NCBI GenBank assembly: GCA_964213345.1
Contig: CAXOVX010000058.1
Span: forward strand, 13,782-77,781
Length of the DNA: 64,000 nucleotides
Direction: 5' to 3'
Source: CAXOVX01 sp964213345
GTDB taxonomy: Bacteria; Pseudomonadota; Alphaproteobacteria; Rickettsiales; Midichloriaceae
The notes under the pieces are model-generated. The model did not search any database. It saw nothing but the letters and a program-made list of their open reading frames with translations, and had not been told where the DNA came from. The translations under genes and the position numbers were made by a program. Each line of letters starts with the position of its first letter. Positions within the stretch are counted from its first letter, which is position 1. Below are positions 53,030-61,815 of the stretch, in pieces.

Positions 53030-54745
53030 TCACTTCGCCAACTTACGAATCAACTGCTGCTGCATTATAGATAGAATATTACTCCAAGTCCAATACAACA
53101 GCAACCCAGACGGAAATGAAGCAAATATAAATAAAAAAATCAAAGGTAAAAATTTCATTGTCTTTGCCTGTACTGGATCTGCCAATTGTACGCTAAAAGA
53201 CTGCTGGATATACATGGTAATACTCATCAATATTGGCAATACGCCAACCATTAACCATGAAGGTGGCTGCCAACTTATTAAACCAAACAAATTGAAGATA
53301 GAGGTGGGATCTGCCACAGACAAATCGTGTATCCATAAACCTAACGGAGCTTGACGCATTTCTATAGTCACATACAGTACTTTGTATAACGCAAAAAATA
53401 CAGGAATTTGCAATATCAATGGCAAACAACCTGAAAGAGGATTAATTTTTTCTTTTTTGTATAGCTCCATCATTGCTTTCTGCAGTACCATGGGATTTTT
53501 TTCGTGCATAGCTCTCAATTTTGTAATCTGAGGCTGTAGTATTTTTAGCCTATCCATATTTTTAAAGCCGGCATATGCCAAGGGGAAAAGCAGAAACTTG
53601 ATTATCACAGTTAGTAATGCGATTGCTAACCCAAAATTGCTCAATAAGTGGTACAGGTAGTTTAGGAATAAAAAAATTGGCTTGGTAATGAAGTATAATA
53701 TGCCAAAATCTACAGCGCGATCAAAAAGTTTAATGTCATGTTCCCTGGAGTATATTTCCAATAATTCTAGATTTTTTGCTCCAACAAATAGCTTTGACTC
53801 CGAAATCACCAATGGGCCTGATTGTGGTTTTAATGTCCGGGGACTTATTAAAGAAGCTCTAAAATGTGCTTGATGTGTGTTATGAGGTACATAATTGCTC
53901 AACCTAGCATGTGATATGTTCGTGGTTATAGGCATAACTGCCACTAACCAATATTTATCGGAAAACCCAGTCCAATCTACACGTGTATTAACATATTCTA
54001 CTTTTTTCTTATCTTGTAACTTTTCGAAACTTACTTCTTGTAACTTTCCATCAGCAACAGTAACAGCGCCTTCATGCAATATAAAGTTATTTACTCCTTT
54101 ATCTCCCCTACTTCTCTCAATTGCAGTTGTTACGTGCATAGGAATAGATATTGCCATGTTGCTGTCGACAATATACTTAACGTAAAACATGTAACGATCA
54201 TCCAAAGCAATATTAATAATGAACTTTATACCACGCTTGTTAGCCCAAGTAAGGTTTATACTCTCATTTGAAGAAAGCATACTTCTATCAGCTTTCCATA
54301 TGGTATTTGCCGTAGGCAGTTCTATATCACTCGAATCGTTTTTTCCCCCAGTCAAGCAATGAAAATCTATAAAATAAGGATGAATGGTGTTATCCGGAGA
54401 AAGCAAAACAACATTTTTACTTTCAGCCTTGATGTCTTGTTTGTATTTTACTAACTCCATATCGTCTAATCTTGCTCCCACAAGATTGATAGAGCCTTTT
54501 AAATAATCATTCTCAATTTTTACGCGTAAATTTTCCATATATCCACCTTCAACCAAAAGATCCCTATCTTTAGGTGGTGCATCAATCTTTCCCTCTACAA
54601 CATCAGAATCTTCACTTGTAGTTGCTATCTCCGTGATTTGCTTAGTCTTAACAACAGCAGGTGTTGACGCAAAAAAATGCTGCCAAACACCGATGATAAG
54701 CATTGATAATATAAATGCTACAATAACTCTGTAATGCTGATCCAT
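53030..54745 (-). CDS. yidC: Membrane protein insertase YidC
   Basis: 571 residues. The N-terminal anchor (about 7-25), a large periplasmic beta-domain (about 50-340), then the five-helix insertase core with FLNYLYHLLSNFGLAIALLT, the positively charged loop NMDRLKILQPQITKLRAMHE, NPLSGCLPLILQIPVFFALY, and the final helices ending PSGLLLYWTWSNILSIMQQQ. It inserts small and respiratory-chain proteins and assists Sec. The rnpA-rpmH context usual for yidC is absent here. Confidence 0.98.
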   Translation of the reverse strand: MDQHYRVIVAFILSMLIIGVWQHFFASTPAVVKTKQITEIATTSEDSDVVEGKIDAPPKDRDLLVEGGYMENLRVKIENDYLKGSINLVGARLDDMELVKYKQDIKAESKNVVLLSPDNTIHPYFIDFHCLTGGKNDSSDIELPTANTIWKADRSMLSSNESINLTWANKRGIKFIINIALDDRYMFYVKYIVDSNMAISIPMHVTTAIERSRGDKGVNNFILHEGAVTVADGKLQEVSFEKLQDKKKVEYVNTRVDWTGFSDKYWLVAVMPITTNISHARLSNYVPHNTHQAHFRASLISPRTLKPQSGPLVISESKLFVGAKNLELLEIYSREHDIKLFDRAVDFGILYFITKPIFLFLNYLYHLLSNFGLAIALLTVIIKFLLFPLAYAGFKNMDRLKILQPQITKLRAMHEKNPMVLQKAMMELYKKEKINPLSGCLPLILQIPVFFALYKVLYVTIEMRQAPLGLWIHDLSVADPTSIFNLFGLISWQPPSWLMVGVLPILMSITMYIQQSFSVQLADPVQAKTMKFLPLIFLFIFASFPSGLLLYWTWSNILSIMQQQLIRKLAK

Positions 54746-55048
54746 TAATTTTTACCAAGATGTGCACAAAACCCCTGTTACTGAATTGGAGCTCCGTCTT
54801 ATGAAAAGAATCCACATACAGCAACACTGCCTACTACAGCATAGGCGAGGTTTGAAAGAAGTCTAATTTTTTCGCCCCCTCATTATGCTAGTCAGAGTGA
54901 GTTATACACAAATCTGAAATTTTTGCAACAAAACTGAAAGGTAAGGAATATACGGAGCACAGAACTGCAATATATTGCGGTTACCGAGAGCGTAAGGATT
55001 CAGCATCTGGACAGCAATTCGTAGCAAAAGTAGAGTTTTGAAAGAAGT
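54746..55048. other. Intergenic region with small repeated motifs
   Basis: 303 bases without a gene. The motif (G)AGTTTTGAAAGAAGTCT is seen at 55031-55049, and a related TTTGAAAGAAGTCTAA at 54852-54867. Similar strings occur at 33434-33450, 41975-41991 and 9496-9511. They may be the ends of an old short repeat. Confidence 0.4.
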
Positions 55049-55780
55049 CTATTGATGATAACTATGGTAATCACCCACGTATTTGACGTTCCCATCCTCA
55101 ATAGTGAGGACTTTATCACAATACGATGCTCCTTTCATATCATGAGTAATCATTATTGTCGTTAAACGATGATCCCGTACAATCTTGGATGTTAGCTCCA
55201 TCACCAACTCAGCAGATTTAGGATTTAGCGATGCTGTGTGCTCATCTAAAATCAGTAATTTTGCAGACCGCAACGTTGCCATTACCATACTTAGCGCCTG
55301 TCTTTGCCCTCCGGATAACAGCTGAACTTTGTAATCTAATCTATCCTCTAACCCCATATTTAGTATTTTTACCTTTTCCGCATAAAATTCTCGTTTCTGC
55401 TTGTTTAGTGCAATACAAAATTTACGCACTTCTCCCCTTTTGCCAGCAAAGGTCAAATTTTCTAGTACCGTTAAATCAGGCGCTACTCCATTCATGGGAT
55501 CTTGAAAAACGCTACTCAGCAACTTAGATCTTTGCACGACATTCATATGAGTACAGTCTTCCTTATCTATAAAAATTTTCCCTTGATCTGCTTTTATTTC
55601 TCCGGATATTACCCTAACAAAAGTTGATTTACCGACACCATTACCACCTATAACACCAACAAAATCCCCTTCAAAGATTTCTAAATTTACACTATTCAGC
55701 ACTATATGCTCTAGGATAGTGCCTTTGTCATACATTATGCAGATATTATCTAACTTGAGCATATAAACAAACTTGCACAC
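55049..55780 (-). CDS. ABC transporter ATP-binding protein (COG1101, TrpXYZ-like)
   Basis: 243 residues from the upstream start, or 237 from Met7 (MLKLDNICIMYDKGT), which is the likelier start at 55762. Walker A is GGNGVGKST, the Q-loop is SVFQDPMNG, the ABC signature is LSGGQRQALS, Walker B is LLILDEHTAS and the H-loop His is in ITHDM. The closest group is the ATPase of the COG2984/COG4120/COG1101 importer. It is 35 bases downstream of the permease. Confidence 0.93.
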   Translation of the reverse strand: MCKFVYMLKLDNICIMYDKGTILEHIVLNSVNLEIFEGDFVGVIGGNGVGKSTFVRVISGEIKADQGKIFIDKEDCTHMNVVQRSKLLSSVFQDPMNGVAPDLTVLENLTFAGKRGEVRKFCIALNKQKREFYAEKVKILNMGLEDRLDYKVQLLSGGQRQALSMVMATLRSAKLLILDEHTASLNPKSAELVMELTSKIVRDHRLTTIMITHDMKGASYCDKVLTIEDGNVKYVGDYHSYHQ

Positions 55781-55815
55781 TAAAATCTTGAATTACTTGG
55801 GCTAAAAAATTCTTT

Positions 55816-56661
55816 CTAACGAAGCATCTTGTTGCCTTTACCACCGAGCATAAAGGCTACTATAAGCAGAGCAGTAGCAAGATGCACATCAGAAGACTTA
55901 AATCCAAAAGAAGAAGTTTCAAGCGCTAAGGCAATTACCAATTTGTAGATTATAGCCCCCAACATGCAAAACACTATCATTATAGGTACATCTGTCTTAT
56001 GTACTAACTTCTCTCCTATAATAACGCTAACAAGACCAATAATGATAACGCCTTGCCCCATATTCATATCCACAAACCCCTGCATTTGGCTAAACAGTGC
56101 ACCCGATAATGCGACTAAAGCATTACTTAGTCCTAATACTACAGTAATTGTAAAATTTTTACTTACTCCGTATGCTTCTCCCATTTTGTAATTTTGACCA
56201 GAAGCCCTAATGCCAAGACCAATCTCCGATAGTAAGAAGAAAGCAAGTAACGCACCTATAACCACCACTACACACAACATCAGGAATATAGTGGAGTCGC
56301 ATACGCTAAATATAGTTTTTGTATTAATTAAAGATAGATTAGGCTTATTCATTATACGTAAGTTGATAGAGTACAACCCTATCATAACAATAATGCCTGC
56401 AAGCAAGCTCTGTATTTTTATCTTAACATTCAAATATGCTGTAACACTACCCGCAAGCGCTCCGCCTATCAGCGATGCAAGCGTCGCTATAATGGGATTA
56501 ACTCCCTTTAACAAAAGCACACCTGATATTGCTGCACCAAGTGTAAAACTACTGTTAACGGTCATATCAGGAAAGTCAATAATCCTTAAAGTAAGGTATA
56601 TCCCTAGTGCCACGAGTGCAAACACCAATCCTAATTCTACTGCTCCCCAAATTACCACCAT
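55816..56661 (-). CDS. ABC transporter permease (COG4120, TrpXYZ-like)
   Basis: 281 residues with about eight hydrophobic helices. Signatures of the branched-chain-like permease fold are LRIIDFPDMTVNSSFTLGAA near the N-terminus and SNALVALSGALFSQMQGFVD in the middle, with GIRASGQNYKMGEAYGVSKN as the coupling region to the ATPase. It is the inner-membrane channel of the importer. It is 79 bases downstream of the substrate-binding gene. Confidence 0.92.
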   Translation of the reverse strand: MVVIWGAVELGLVFALVALGIYLTLRIIDFPDMTVNSSFTLGAAISGVLLLKGVNPIIATLASLIGGALAGSVTAYLNVKIKIQSLLAGIIVMIGLYSINLRIMNKPNLSLINTKTIFSVCDSTIFLMLCVVVVIGALLAFFLLSEIGLGIRASGQNYKMGEAYGVSKNFTITVVLGLSNALVALSGALFSQMQGFVDMNMGQGVIIIGLVSVIIGEKLVHKTDVPIMIVFCMLGAIIYKLVIALALETSSFGFKSSDVHLATALLIVAFMLGGKGNKMLR

Positions 56662-56740
56662 AAACGTAACGATAAATTTCGATCTTATAAAATTCTTAAC
56701 ACCTTATAGCTCATTTCGTACAGGTACCTACTCATATTAG

Positions 56741-57718
56741 TTATTTCACAACTTTATTAGATATGTCTACCAAATGTTGTGGTATATCTAATCCTATTTT
56801 TTTTGCGGATCTCAAATTCAAAACAGTTTTTAATGTTTTTGGAAATTGTACTGGTAATTCTTTTATTACTTTTTGTTTGTTAATAATACTTGCTGCAATT
56901 TTACCGGTTTGTATGCCAATATCATATTGATCAGGGCCTATAGCAGCGACAACACCATCATCTACAGTATCTATATCACTGCAAAATACTGGAATTTTAT
57001 TCTCCTCAGCTATCTTTATTATTATCTGCAAAGCTGACAATGCAGTATTATCATTGTTTATAAAAATCGCATCAACTTTACCTATCACACTGCGCGCAGC
57101 AGTAGCGACTTCATTACTCGAATCCGCTACTGCGGGGATTATTTTTATTCCAAAATGCTCAGCAGCAGCCTGGGTCTCTTCTAGCAATTTTACTGAATTT
57201 GCTTCTCCAGGATTATAAATAAATCCAAGCGCAGATAGTTTTGGGAGCACTTTCTTATAGAAAGATAATTGTGGTTCTACAGGTACAAAATTAGATACCC
57301 CTGTAACATTATCTATAATTTTCAAACCGCCAACTATCCCCGCGCTAACAGGATCAGTGACAGAACTAAAAACTATCGGGATATCCCCTACATGCTTCAT
57401 GGCGGATTGTGTGGCAACAGTTCCTATTGTCACTATAAGCGGAAGCTTACTTTGCGCAAATTTTTGCGCTATCTGTACAGCTAGCCCAACATTACCATGA
57501 GCAGATTCAAACACAGTTTCTATACTACAACAAATCTTCAACTCATCAATAATACCTTTTCTTGTTACATCAAGAGCGGGGTGCTCGACTATTTGTATTA
57601 TTCCCACTTTAGTCGCGTTATTCCTTATATCATTATTATAAGTAAATTTTACTGATATCACCCCTATTGCCGCAAGCAATGCAGTAAGTAGTAATACGAT
57701 AGAACGCCAGTTAAACAT
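56741..57718 (-). CDS. ABC transporter substrate-binding protein (COG2984, TrpX-like)
   Basis: 325 residues. The N-terminus (MFNWRSIVLLLTALLAAIGV) is an uncleaved-looking or Sec-type signal anchor without a lipobox. The family landmarks are KVGIIQIVEHPALDVTRKGI, the IVTIGTVATQSAMKHV segment, PIVFSSVTDPVSAGIVGGL, NVTGVSNFVP and FINNDNTALSALQII. Members of this family studied in Gram-positive bacteria bind aromatic amino acids (TrpX). First gene of the importer operon; the 229-base gap to the divergent TrpR-like gene should hold both promoters. Confidence 0.93.
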   Translation of the reverse strand: MFNWRSIVLLLTALLAAIGVISVKFTYNNDIRNNATKVGIIQIVEHPALDVTRKGIIDELKICCSIETVFESAHGNVGLAVQIAQKFAQSKLPLIVTIGTVATQSAMKHVGDIPIVFSSVTDPVSAGIVGGLKIIDNVTGVSNFVPVEPQLSFYKKVLPKLSALGFIYNPGEANSVKLLEETQAAAEHFGIKIIPAVADSSNEVATAARSVIGKVDAIFINNDNTALSALQIIIKIAEENKIPVFCSDIDTVDDGVVAAIGPDQYDIGIQTGKIAASIINKQKVIKELPVQFPKTLKTVLNLRSAKKIGLDIPQHLVDISNKVVK

Positions 57719-57810
57719 GTCATGCTCCCAAATTTAATATAATCTGCGCTGCATCTTATTCCGCTATTACCATAGTATAATGCATAATAGATAAGAAAGC
57801 AACATGTCAA

Positions 57811-57847
57811 TTTGTTGTATAATTAATTAGCTTTAATGTAAATTAAT
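57811..57847 (+). promoter_or_regulatory. Candidate -10 box and inverted repeat in the divergent regulator/importer gap
   Basis: TATAAT at 57818-57823 points toward the TrpR-like gene. ATTAATT (57822-57828) and AATTAAT (57841-57847) are perfect inverted arms separated by 12 bases, overlapping the -10 box. A dimeric TrpR-type protein could bind here and control itself and the importer, but AT-rich inverted repeats arise easily by chance in such DNA. Confidence 0.3.
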
Positions 57848-57953
57848 GCTTTCTTCTTTCAAAAAATAACCTTAGGATGTGTTGTATTGCTATCGCGCTT
57901 TACATATTTATACTATATATTGAGAAATTTGTGATTTACCAAGGAGTTTGATT

Positions 57954-58568
57954 ATGCAATTAAAAAAAGAAGAAAAAAGCTTATATGATGCAATTTTATC
58001 GCTAGAGAACAGGGAAGAGTGCACTGCTTTATTTAACGATCTTGCTACGCCAGCAGAAATTAAATCCATACATGAGCGGTGGGTAGTGGCCTGCCTGCTA
58101 TTCTCTACCCATCTATCGTATAGACAAATACACGAGCAAACGGGGGTGAGTATAGCCACTATCACCCGTGTTGCCAGATTTTTGCAGCATGAAAAATATA
58201 ATGGGTACAAATTTGCATTAGAAAGATTTAAGGATACAATCGATAAAGGAGAAAAAGTAGATGCATATGAAGCGATCCTCGCCCTTCAATCAATTGAGGA
58301 GTGTTATTACTTGTTTAGCGACCTTTGTACTCCTTCAGAAATGAGGTCTATGCAAGAACGATGGCTTGTTGCCGACTTATTATATTCTACTACTTTATCA
58401 TACAGACAAATACATGAACAGACAGGTGTGAGTATCGCCACCATTACTCGCGTTGCTAGATTTTTGCAGCATGAAAAATATAACGGATATAAGCTTTTGT
58501 TGGAAAGAACTCAAAATAAAGCTGGCGTTGCTAACGTGCAGCTTAGAAAAGCAGTTTTTGGTGGATAA
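57954..58568 (+). CDS. Single-chain tandem TrpR-like (YerC/YecD family) regulator
   Basis: 204 residues from ATG 57954, which has AAGGAG (57941-57946) at ideal distance. It holds two copies of a TrpR/YerC domain of about 85 residues (about 5-92 and 101-187), each with the helix-turn-helix. The stretch LSYRQIHEQTGVSIATITRV and the following 13 residues (to NGYK) are identical in both. The pattern L-x-TP-[AS]-E-[IM]-x-S-[IM]-x-ERW is the Trp-repressor family core. TrpR works as a homodimer, so this is in effect a covalent dimer. It is divergent from an importer of the TrpX type, which suggests it senses tryptophan or a relative and controls uptake. Confidence 0.88.
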   Translation: MQLKKEEKSLYDAILSLENREECTALFNDLATPAEIKSIHERWVVACLLFSTHLSYRQIHEQTGVSIATITRVARFLQHEKYNGYKFALERFKDTIDKGEKVDAYEAILALQSIEECYYLFSDLCTPSEMRSMQERWLVADLLYSTTLSYRQIHEQTGVSIATITRVARFLQHEKYNGYKLLLERTQNKAGVANVQLRKAVFGG

Positions 58569-58735
58569 TATAGGCCCGTGGGTACAAGGCCAATTCATCC
58601 CAGGGCTGGGCTGTACGGCCTGTATAAGTGGGTGGACGGCGCAGCTAGAATTCGTGGAATTAGTTTCCGTTATTGCAGTTTATGTGCTGCGGTGTCCGCC
58701 TTGCACCACGCCCTAAGCATGATCAGCTGCAGAAT
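58569..58735 (+). ncRNA. GC-rich structured island, candidate non-coding RNA
   Basis: In an AT-rich neighbourhood this stretch is distinctly GC-rich and rich in inverted repeats. The arms GGTGGACGGCGCAGC (58631-58645) and GCTGCGGTGTCCGCC (58686-58700) can pair at 12 of 15 positions plus one wobble, closing over an inner GGAATTAGTTTCC hairpin. The first part (58575-58620) repeats GGCC and GTAC motifs that can pair. No motif of RNase P RNA, tmRNA, SRP RNA or 6S RNA was found. It starts right after the stop of the TrpR-like gene. It could also be a relic of foreign DNA. Confidence 0.3.
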
Positions 58736-59262
58736 ATTTCTTTTTCCGTGAGGCATATGGATAGGACTATAAGAGATGCTGTAGTAAAAGAGTTTTATGC
58801 ATATAAATGCATGAAGCTAAAAATACACCCGCATCCTTATGATGGCATATAATTTTGCAAGATGCCTTATAAAGCATTAAGGGGAAAACTCCCAGCAATC
58901 TATTCAAAAACACTGGACAAAAGTGCCAGGATTATTTACTACCAGTCTACACTCATTCTTAGCGAGACTAAACAGCTAGATTGTGGTGGTGGGTAATGGT
59001 GTGATTGTTATAGGGAGAGAAATGCCAATATCAACTTCTAGTGTGGATTTAAAAAAAGTAATTCAATTGTATGGAATTTAGTAGCATCCAAGTATTGGCA
59101 TTGAGAGTATTTTTTTGAGGTCGCGCGAGTGCAGTAGATCGTTGTTGGATGGGGCAGAAAGAAGGGACTCCCGTAGTGAGGAGTGGGAAGGTGAGGGTGG
59201 TCAAAGAGGAGGATTAAAAAGGGTTGTTGAAAAAACTGGAGATAAAAATTTTTCATCAGTGC
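58736..59262. other. Intergenic region without identified features
   Basis: Between the GC-rich island and the rpoH promoter I see no gene, repeat or RNA that can be supported. The right part (59100-59220) is unusually purine-rich on the plus strand. Confidence 0.5.
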
Positions 59263-59291
59263 TTGATTTTGTACTAAGCTGAGATTATATA
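59263..59291 (+). promoter_or_regulatory. Candidate promoter of rpoH
   Basis: TTGATT (59263-59268), a 17-base spacer and TATATA (59286-59291) are well placed about 30 bases before the rpoH start. No CtrA- or sigma-32-type box is evident. Confidence 0.4.
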
Positions 59292-59321
59292 TACAGTTAA
59301 CTACATACTACTTTTATACTC

Positions 59322-60293
59322 ATGGAGCACATGAAAAGTATTACAACTTTGCCGGTTTTCGCTCAAGAAGCGGGATTGGGGCGCTATTTGTACGAAATAT
59401 ATAGAATACCGGTGCTTAGTCGAGAAGAGGAGCAGGGGTACATCAGTCGCTGGTGTGGCTGTGGTGATGTAAAGGCGGCCCATAAGCTGATACTTTCTCA
59501 TTTACGTCTTGTGGTTAAGATCGCGTGTCGTTTCAAGGGATATGGTGCACCGCTATTGGACCTGATCTCTGAGGGTAATTTGGGCTTGATGCGCGCAGTG
59601 CAAAAATTCAGACCGGAGTTTGGATGTAGGATTGCGACATATGCCTTATTATGGATAAAAGCAACAATACAGGACTATGTACTAAAATCGTGGTCGATAC
59701 TAAAAGTCAGCACATCCGTTATAAAGAAAAAATTGTTCTACAATCTTGGCAAAATAAAGCAAAAAATCGCAAATTTGTGTGGTAACGCCACTGCCGTCGT
59801 GGAGGGTACGTTGAAACAATCCCGAAATTTGGATAAAAATGAAGTAGAGAATGTGGGTGCACTGAGCATTATGCATAGTGAAGTACCTAGTGCGTGTAGT
59901 TATGACGATGACATGGTTAGTATGAGTAGAAACATTACTTCTCTCAATAATTGTGTTTCTAATGCTGGCGATAGCAAGATGGAGTTAATTGATTTCGTGG
60001 AGGATGATAACTCTAATCATGAAACGATGTTGATAGCGCAAGAAGACAATAGGCGTAACAAAATTATGCTGTATAATGCCATAAATAAGCTTTCTACAAG
60101 AGAAAAGGATATATTGCAAAAACGCAGATTGGCTGCTAAACCCGTAACATTAGATACTTTGGCTACGCATTATAATATTTCTCGTGAAAGGATACGCCAG
60201 ATAGAGGAGCGTACCATCCAAAAACTCAAGCAACTTGTGTGCGAGCAGAGCCATTTAGGCATGCACAAGTTAGAGAATAGTGCAGATGTGTGA
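59322..60293 (+). CDS. rpoH: RNA polymerase sigma-32 factor
   Basis: Heat-shock sigma factor. 323 residues from ATG 59322 (Met4 is possible). Region 1/2: LGRYLYEIYRIPVLSREEE and AHKLILSHLRLVVKIACRF; region 2.2-2.4: PLLDLISEGNLGLMRAVQKF and FRPEFGCRIATYALLWIKAT; the RpoH box follows as the VLKSWSILKV segment and KKKLFYNLGKIKQK. Region 4.2 ends with DTLATHYNISRERIRQIEER. It is longer than usual because of a divergent linker of about 70 residues (about 155-230), rich in Asn, Ser and Asp, between regions 2/3 and 4. It stands alone, with no chaperone gene beside it. Confidence 0.96.
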   Translation: MEHMKSITTLPVFAQEAGLGRYLYEIYRIPVLSREEEQGYISRWCGCGDVKAAHKLILSHLRLVVKIACRFKGYGAPLLDLISEGNLGLMRAVQKFRPEFGCRIATYALLWIKATIQDYVLKSWSILKVSTSVIKKKLFYNLGKIKQKIANLCGNATAVVEGTLKQSRNLDKNEVENVGALSIMHSEVPSACSYDDDMVSMSRNITSLNNCVSNAGDSKMELIDFVEDDNSNHETMLIAQEDNRRNKIMLYNAINKLSTREKDILQKRRLAAKPVTLDTLATHYNISRERIRQIEERTIQKLKQLVCEQSHLGMHKLENSADV

Positions 60294-60414
60294 AGAGCCT
60301 ATGTTGGAGTGGGGATTTCCATGCATCTCTTTTTTGCTGTTTTACTGGCTGCAATCATAAGCAACATGCTGCTTCAAATACTGACGTTGAAATTACTTCA
60401 TTTGTGTTTTTGCT

Positions 60415-60831
60415 GTGGGAAAACCCGAAGGAAGAAAATGGCGATGTAAGTCCTAAAAAGAATGGCAATAAGCCAACTAAAGCAAATCATGAACAGTTGA
60501 TGCGAATTACTACAGAAAAATCCGAATTTGACACAGAAAGAAATAGGTGCGATGGTCGGAGTAACTGCAACTAGCATATGTCGCGTCTTTCAAAGGATGG
60601 GGGTTGTTTTCAAAGAAAAGAACACTTTACAAAGAAGCAGACCTCAAGACAAAAGAAGAGTTTTTAGAGAAAATATCATCAATATCTTGGGATAATTTGG
60701 TGTATATTGATGAAAGTGGAATACAGAAATATCTTTATAAAGAGCGTGGATACGCGAAAAAAGGCAAGAGGTATGCGATTTCCATCTCAGGTAGAAGATA
60801 TTCGAAGGAGAACTTTGTAGCTAGATCATAG
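60415..60831 (+). pseudogene. IS630-family transposase fragment
   Basis: The N-terminal helix-turn-helix part reads LKRMAISQLKQIMN, then NPNLTQKEIGAMVGVTATSI and RVFQRMGVVFKEK, with two stops. Near 60615 the frame shifts to LYKEADLKTKEEFLEK and LVYIDESGIQKYLYKERG (first catalytic Asp of the DDE triad), then KGKRYAISISGRRYSKENFV, and it ends. The remaining catalytic residues are lost. The flanks 60294-60414 and 60832-61049 hold nothing but repeat R4. Confidence 0.75.
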
Positions 60832-60859
60832 CAGCAATGTGCCCATTTCCATTTAACTA

Positions 60860-60942
60860 TAAAATTATTAGAAAAACACTTTTCTTTAGCAGATGCTGTA
60901 GATGCTGCTTTTAAAACATAACCATTTTTCGTTTTGACTATA
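60860..60942 (+). repeat. Dispersed repeat R4, copy 2
   Basis: Reverse-complement homologue of 8393-8474, just after the IS630 remnant. The shared peptide reading (FSLADAVD) ends at a stop here. A short perfect hairpin (GCACC-AAA-GGTGC, 60977-60989) lies downstream. Confidence 0.5.
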
Positions 60943-61049
60943 GTGCTTAAATCCCCGTATGTTTTTCAATTTAAAAATGGGCACCAAAGGTGCAAGGATG
61001 AGAATGAGGAGATTTTAATGTGATTTTTTATAAAAGAGTAAATTCAGTA

Positions 61050-61685
61050 TTATATACCAAATATCTTCACAAATTCACCAAGCAACACACTATCTACCTC
61101 TTTCATACTGATGTCTGTTTCTAATATTTCCTGCATTGAGGTAGCAACATTATCTTTCATACCACATGCTATTATTTTATCAAAGTAGCTCAGATCAGTA
61201 TTTACATTAAGTGCAATACCATGAGAAGTTACGAAGCGTCTCAATTTTAACCCAATAGATGCAATTTTTTTATCTGCTCCGCAATGAAAAACCCAAACTC
61301 CTATTTTCCCTGGATATATTACGCCTTTGATAGAAAAATGGGCTAAACTTGCAATGAGCCATTTTTGTATATTCAAAATGAATAGCTTTACATCCACCTT
61401 TGTTTGGAGAAAATGTAAGTTTAGCAATAGGTAGATAACTCTTTGTCCAGGTCCATGGTATGTAAGCTTTCCACCTCTATCCGTGGTGTATAATGGTAAC
61501 AAGCTTTGCGCGCCCAATAAATCTGAGGCTAAAGTATTATAGCCTGCGGTGTACATATGATCGTGTTCTAAAAACCAAAGGAGTGGGGACTCTTTTTTTT
61601 CTATTATGGCATCAACTTGCTGTTGCATGAAATAGTAACTTTGCATGTAGGAGATGTACTTACTGCTATAAATAACCTTAAGCAT
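61050..61685 (-). CDS. lipB: Octanoyl-[acyl-carrier-protein]:protein N-octanoyltransferase
   Basis: LipB transfers octanoate from ACP to lipoyl domains of the dehydrogenase complexes, the first step of lipoate synthesis. 211 residues, the usual length. The motif DRGGKLTYHGPGQRVIYLL (about 69-87) and KIASIGLKLRRFVTSHGIAL (with the catalytic Lys) are diagnostic, and the nucleophile Cys is in IIACGMKD. lipA is not in the window. The start ATG 61685 is consistent with the family N-terminus (VIYSSKYISYMQSYYFMQQQ). Confidence 0.96.
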   Translation of the reverse strand: MLKVIYSSKYISYMQSYYFMQQQVDAIIEKKESPLLWFLEHDHMYTAGYNTLASDLLGAQSLLPLYTTDRGGKLTYHGPGQRVIYLLLNLHFLQTKVDVKLFILNIQKWLIASLAHFSIKGVIYPGKIGVWVFHCGADKKIASIGLKLRRFVTSHGIALNVNTDLSYFDKIIACGMKDNVATSMQEILETDISMKEVDSVLLGEFVKIFGI

Positions 61686-61815
61686 CCGAGTCTAGGTATC
61701 AGTTGTCTTATCATTTAACTGGATCGTGGGGTGATTATACCGAGATTCATTCACAAAGGCTACAAAAGATATAAGCAATCCCAATTCCCATTTTTAAATA
61801 GACCCCCTACCTAAC

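Noticed and set aside
58453..58716. Plus-strand frame covering part of the GC-rich island
   Set aside because: It overlaps the end of the TrpR-like gene in another frame, and its sequence shows no protein-like pattern; the island is better described as structured nucleic acid.
58569..58735. Assignment of the island to RNase P RNA, tmRNA, SRP RNA or 6S RNA
   Set aside because: None of the conserved core motifs of these RNAs was found, so only a generic candidate is reported.
60328..60448. Small hydrophobic ORF (about 40 residues) between rpoH and the IS630 relic
   Set aside because: It runs into the transposase relic in the same frame and has no start signal; it is probably chance.
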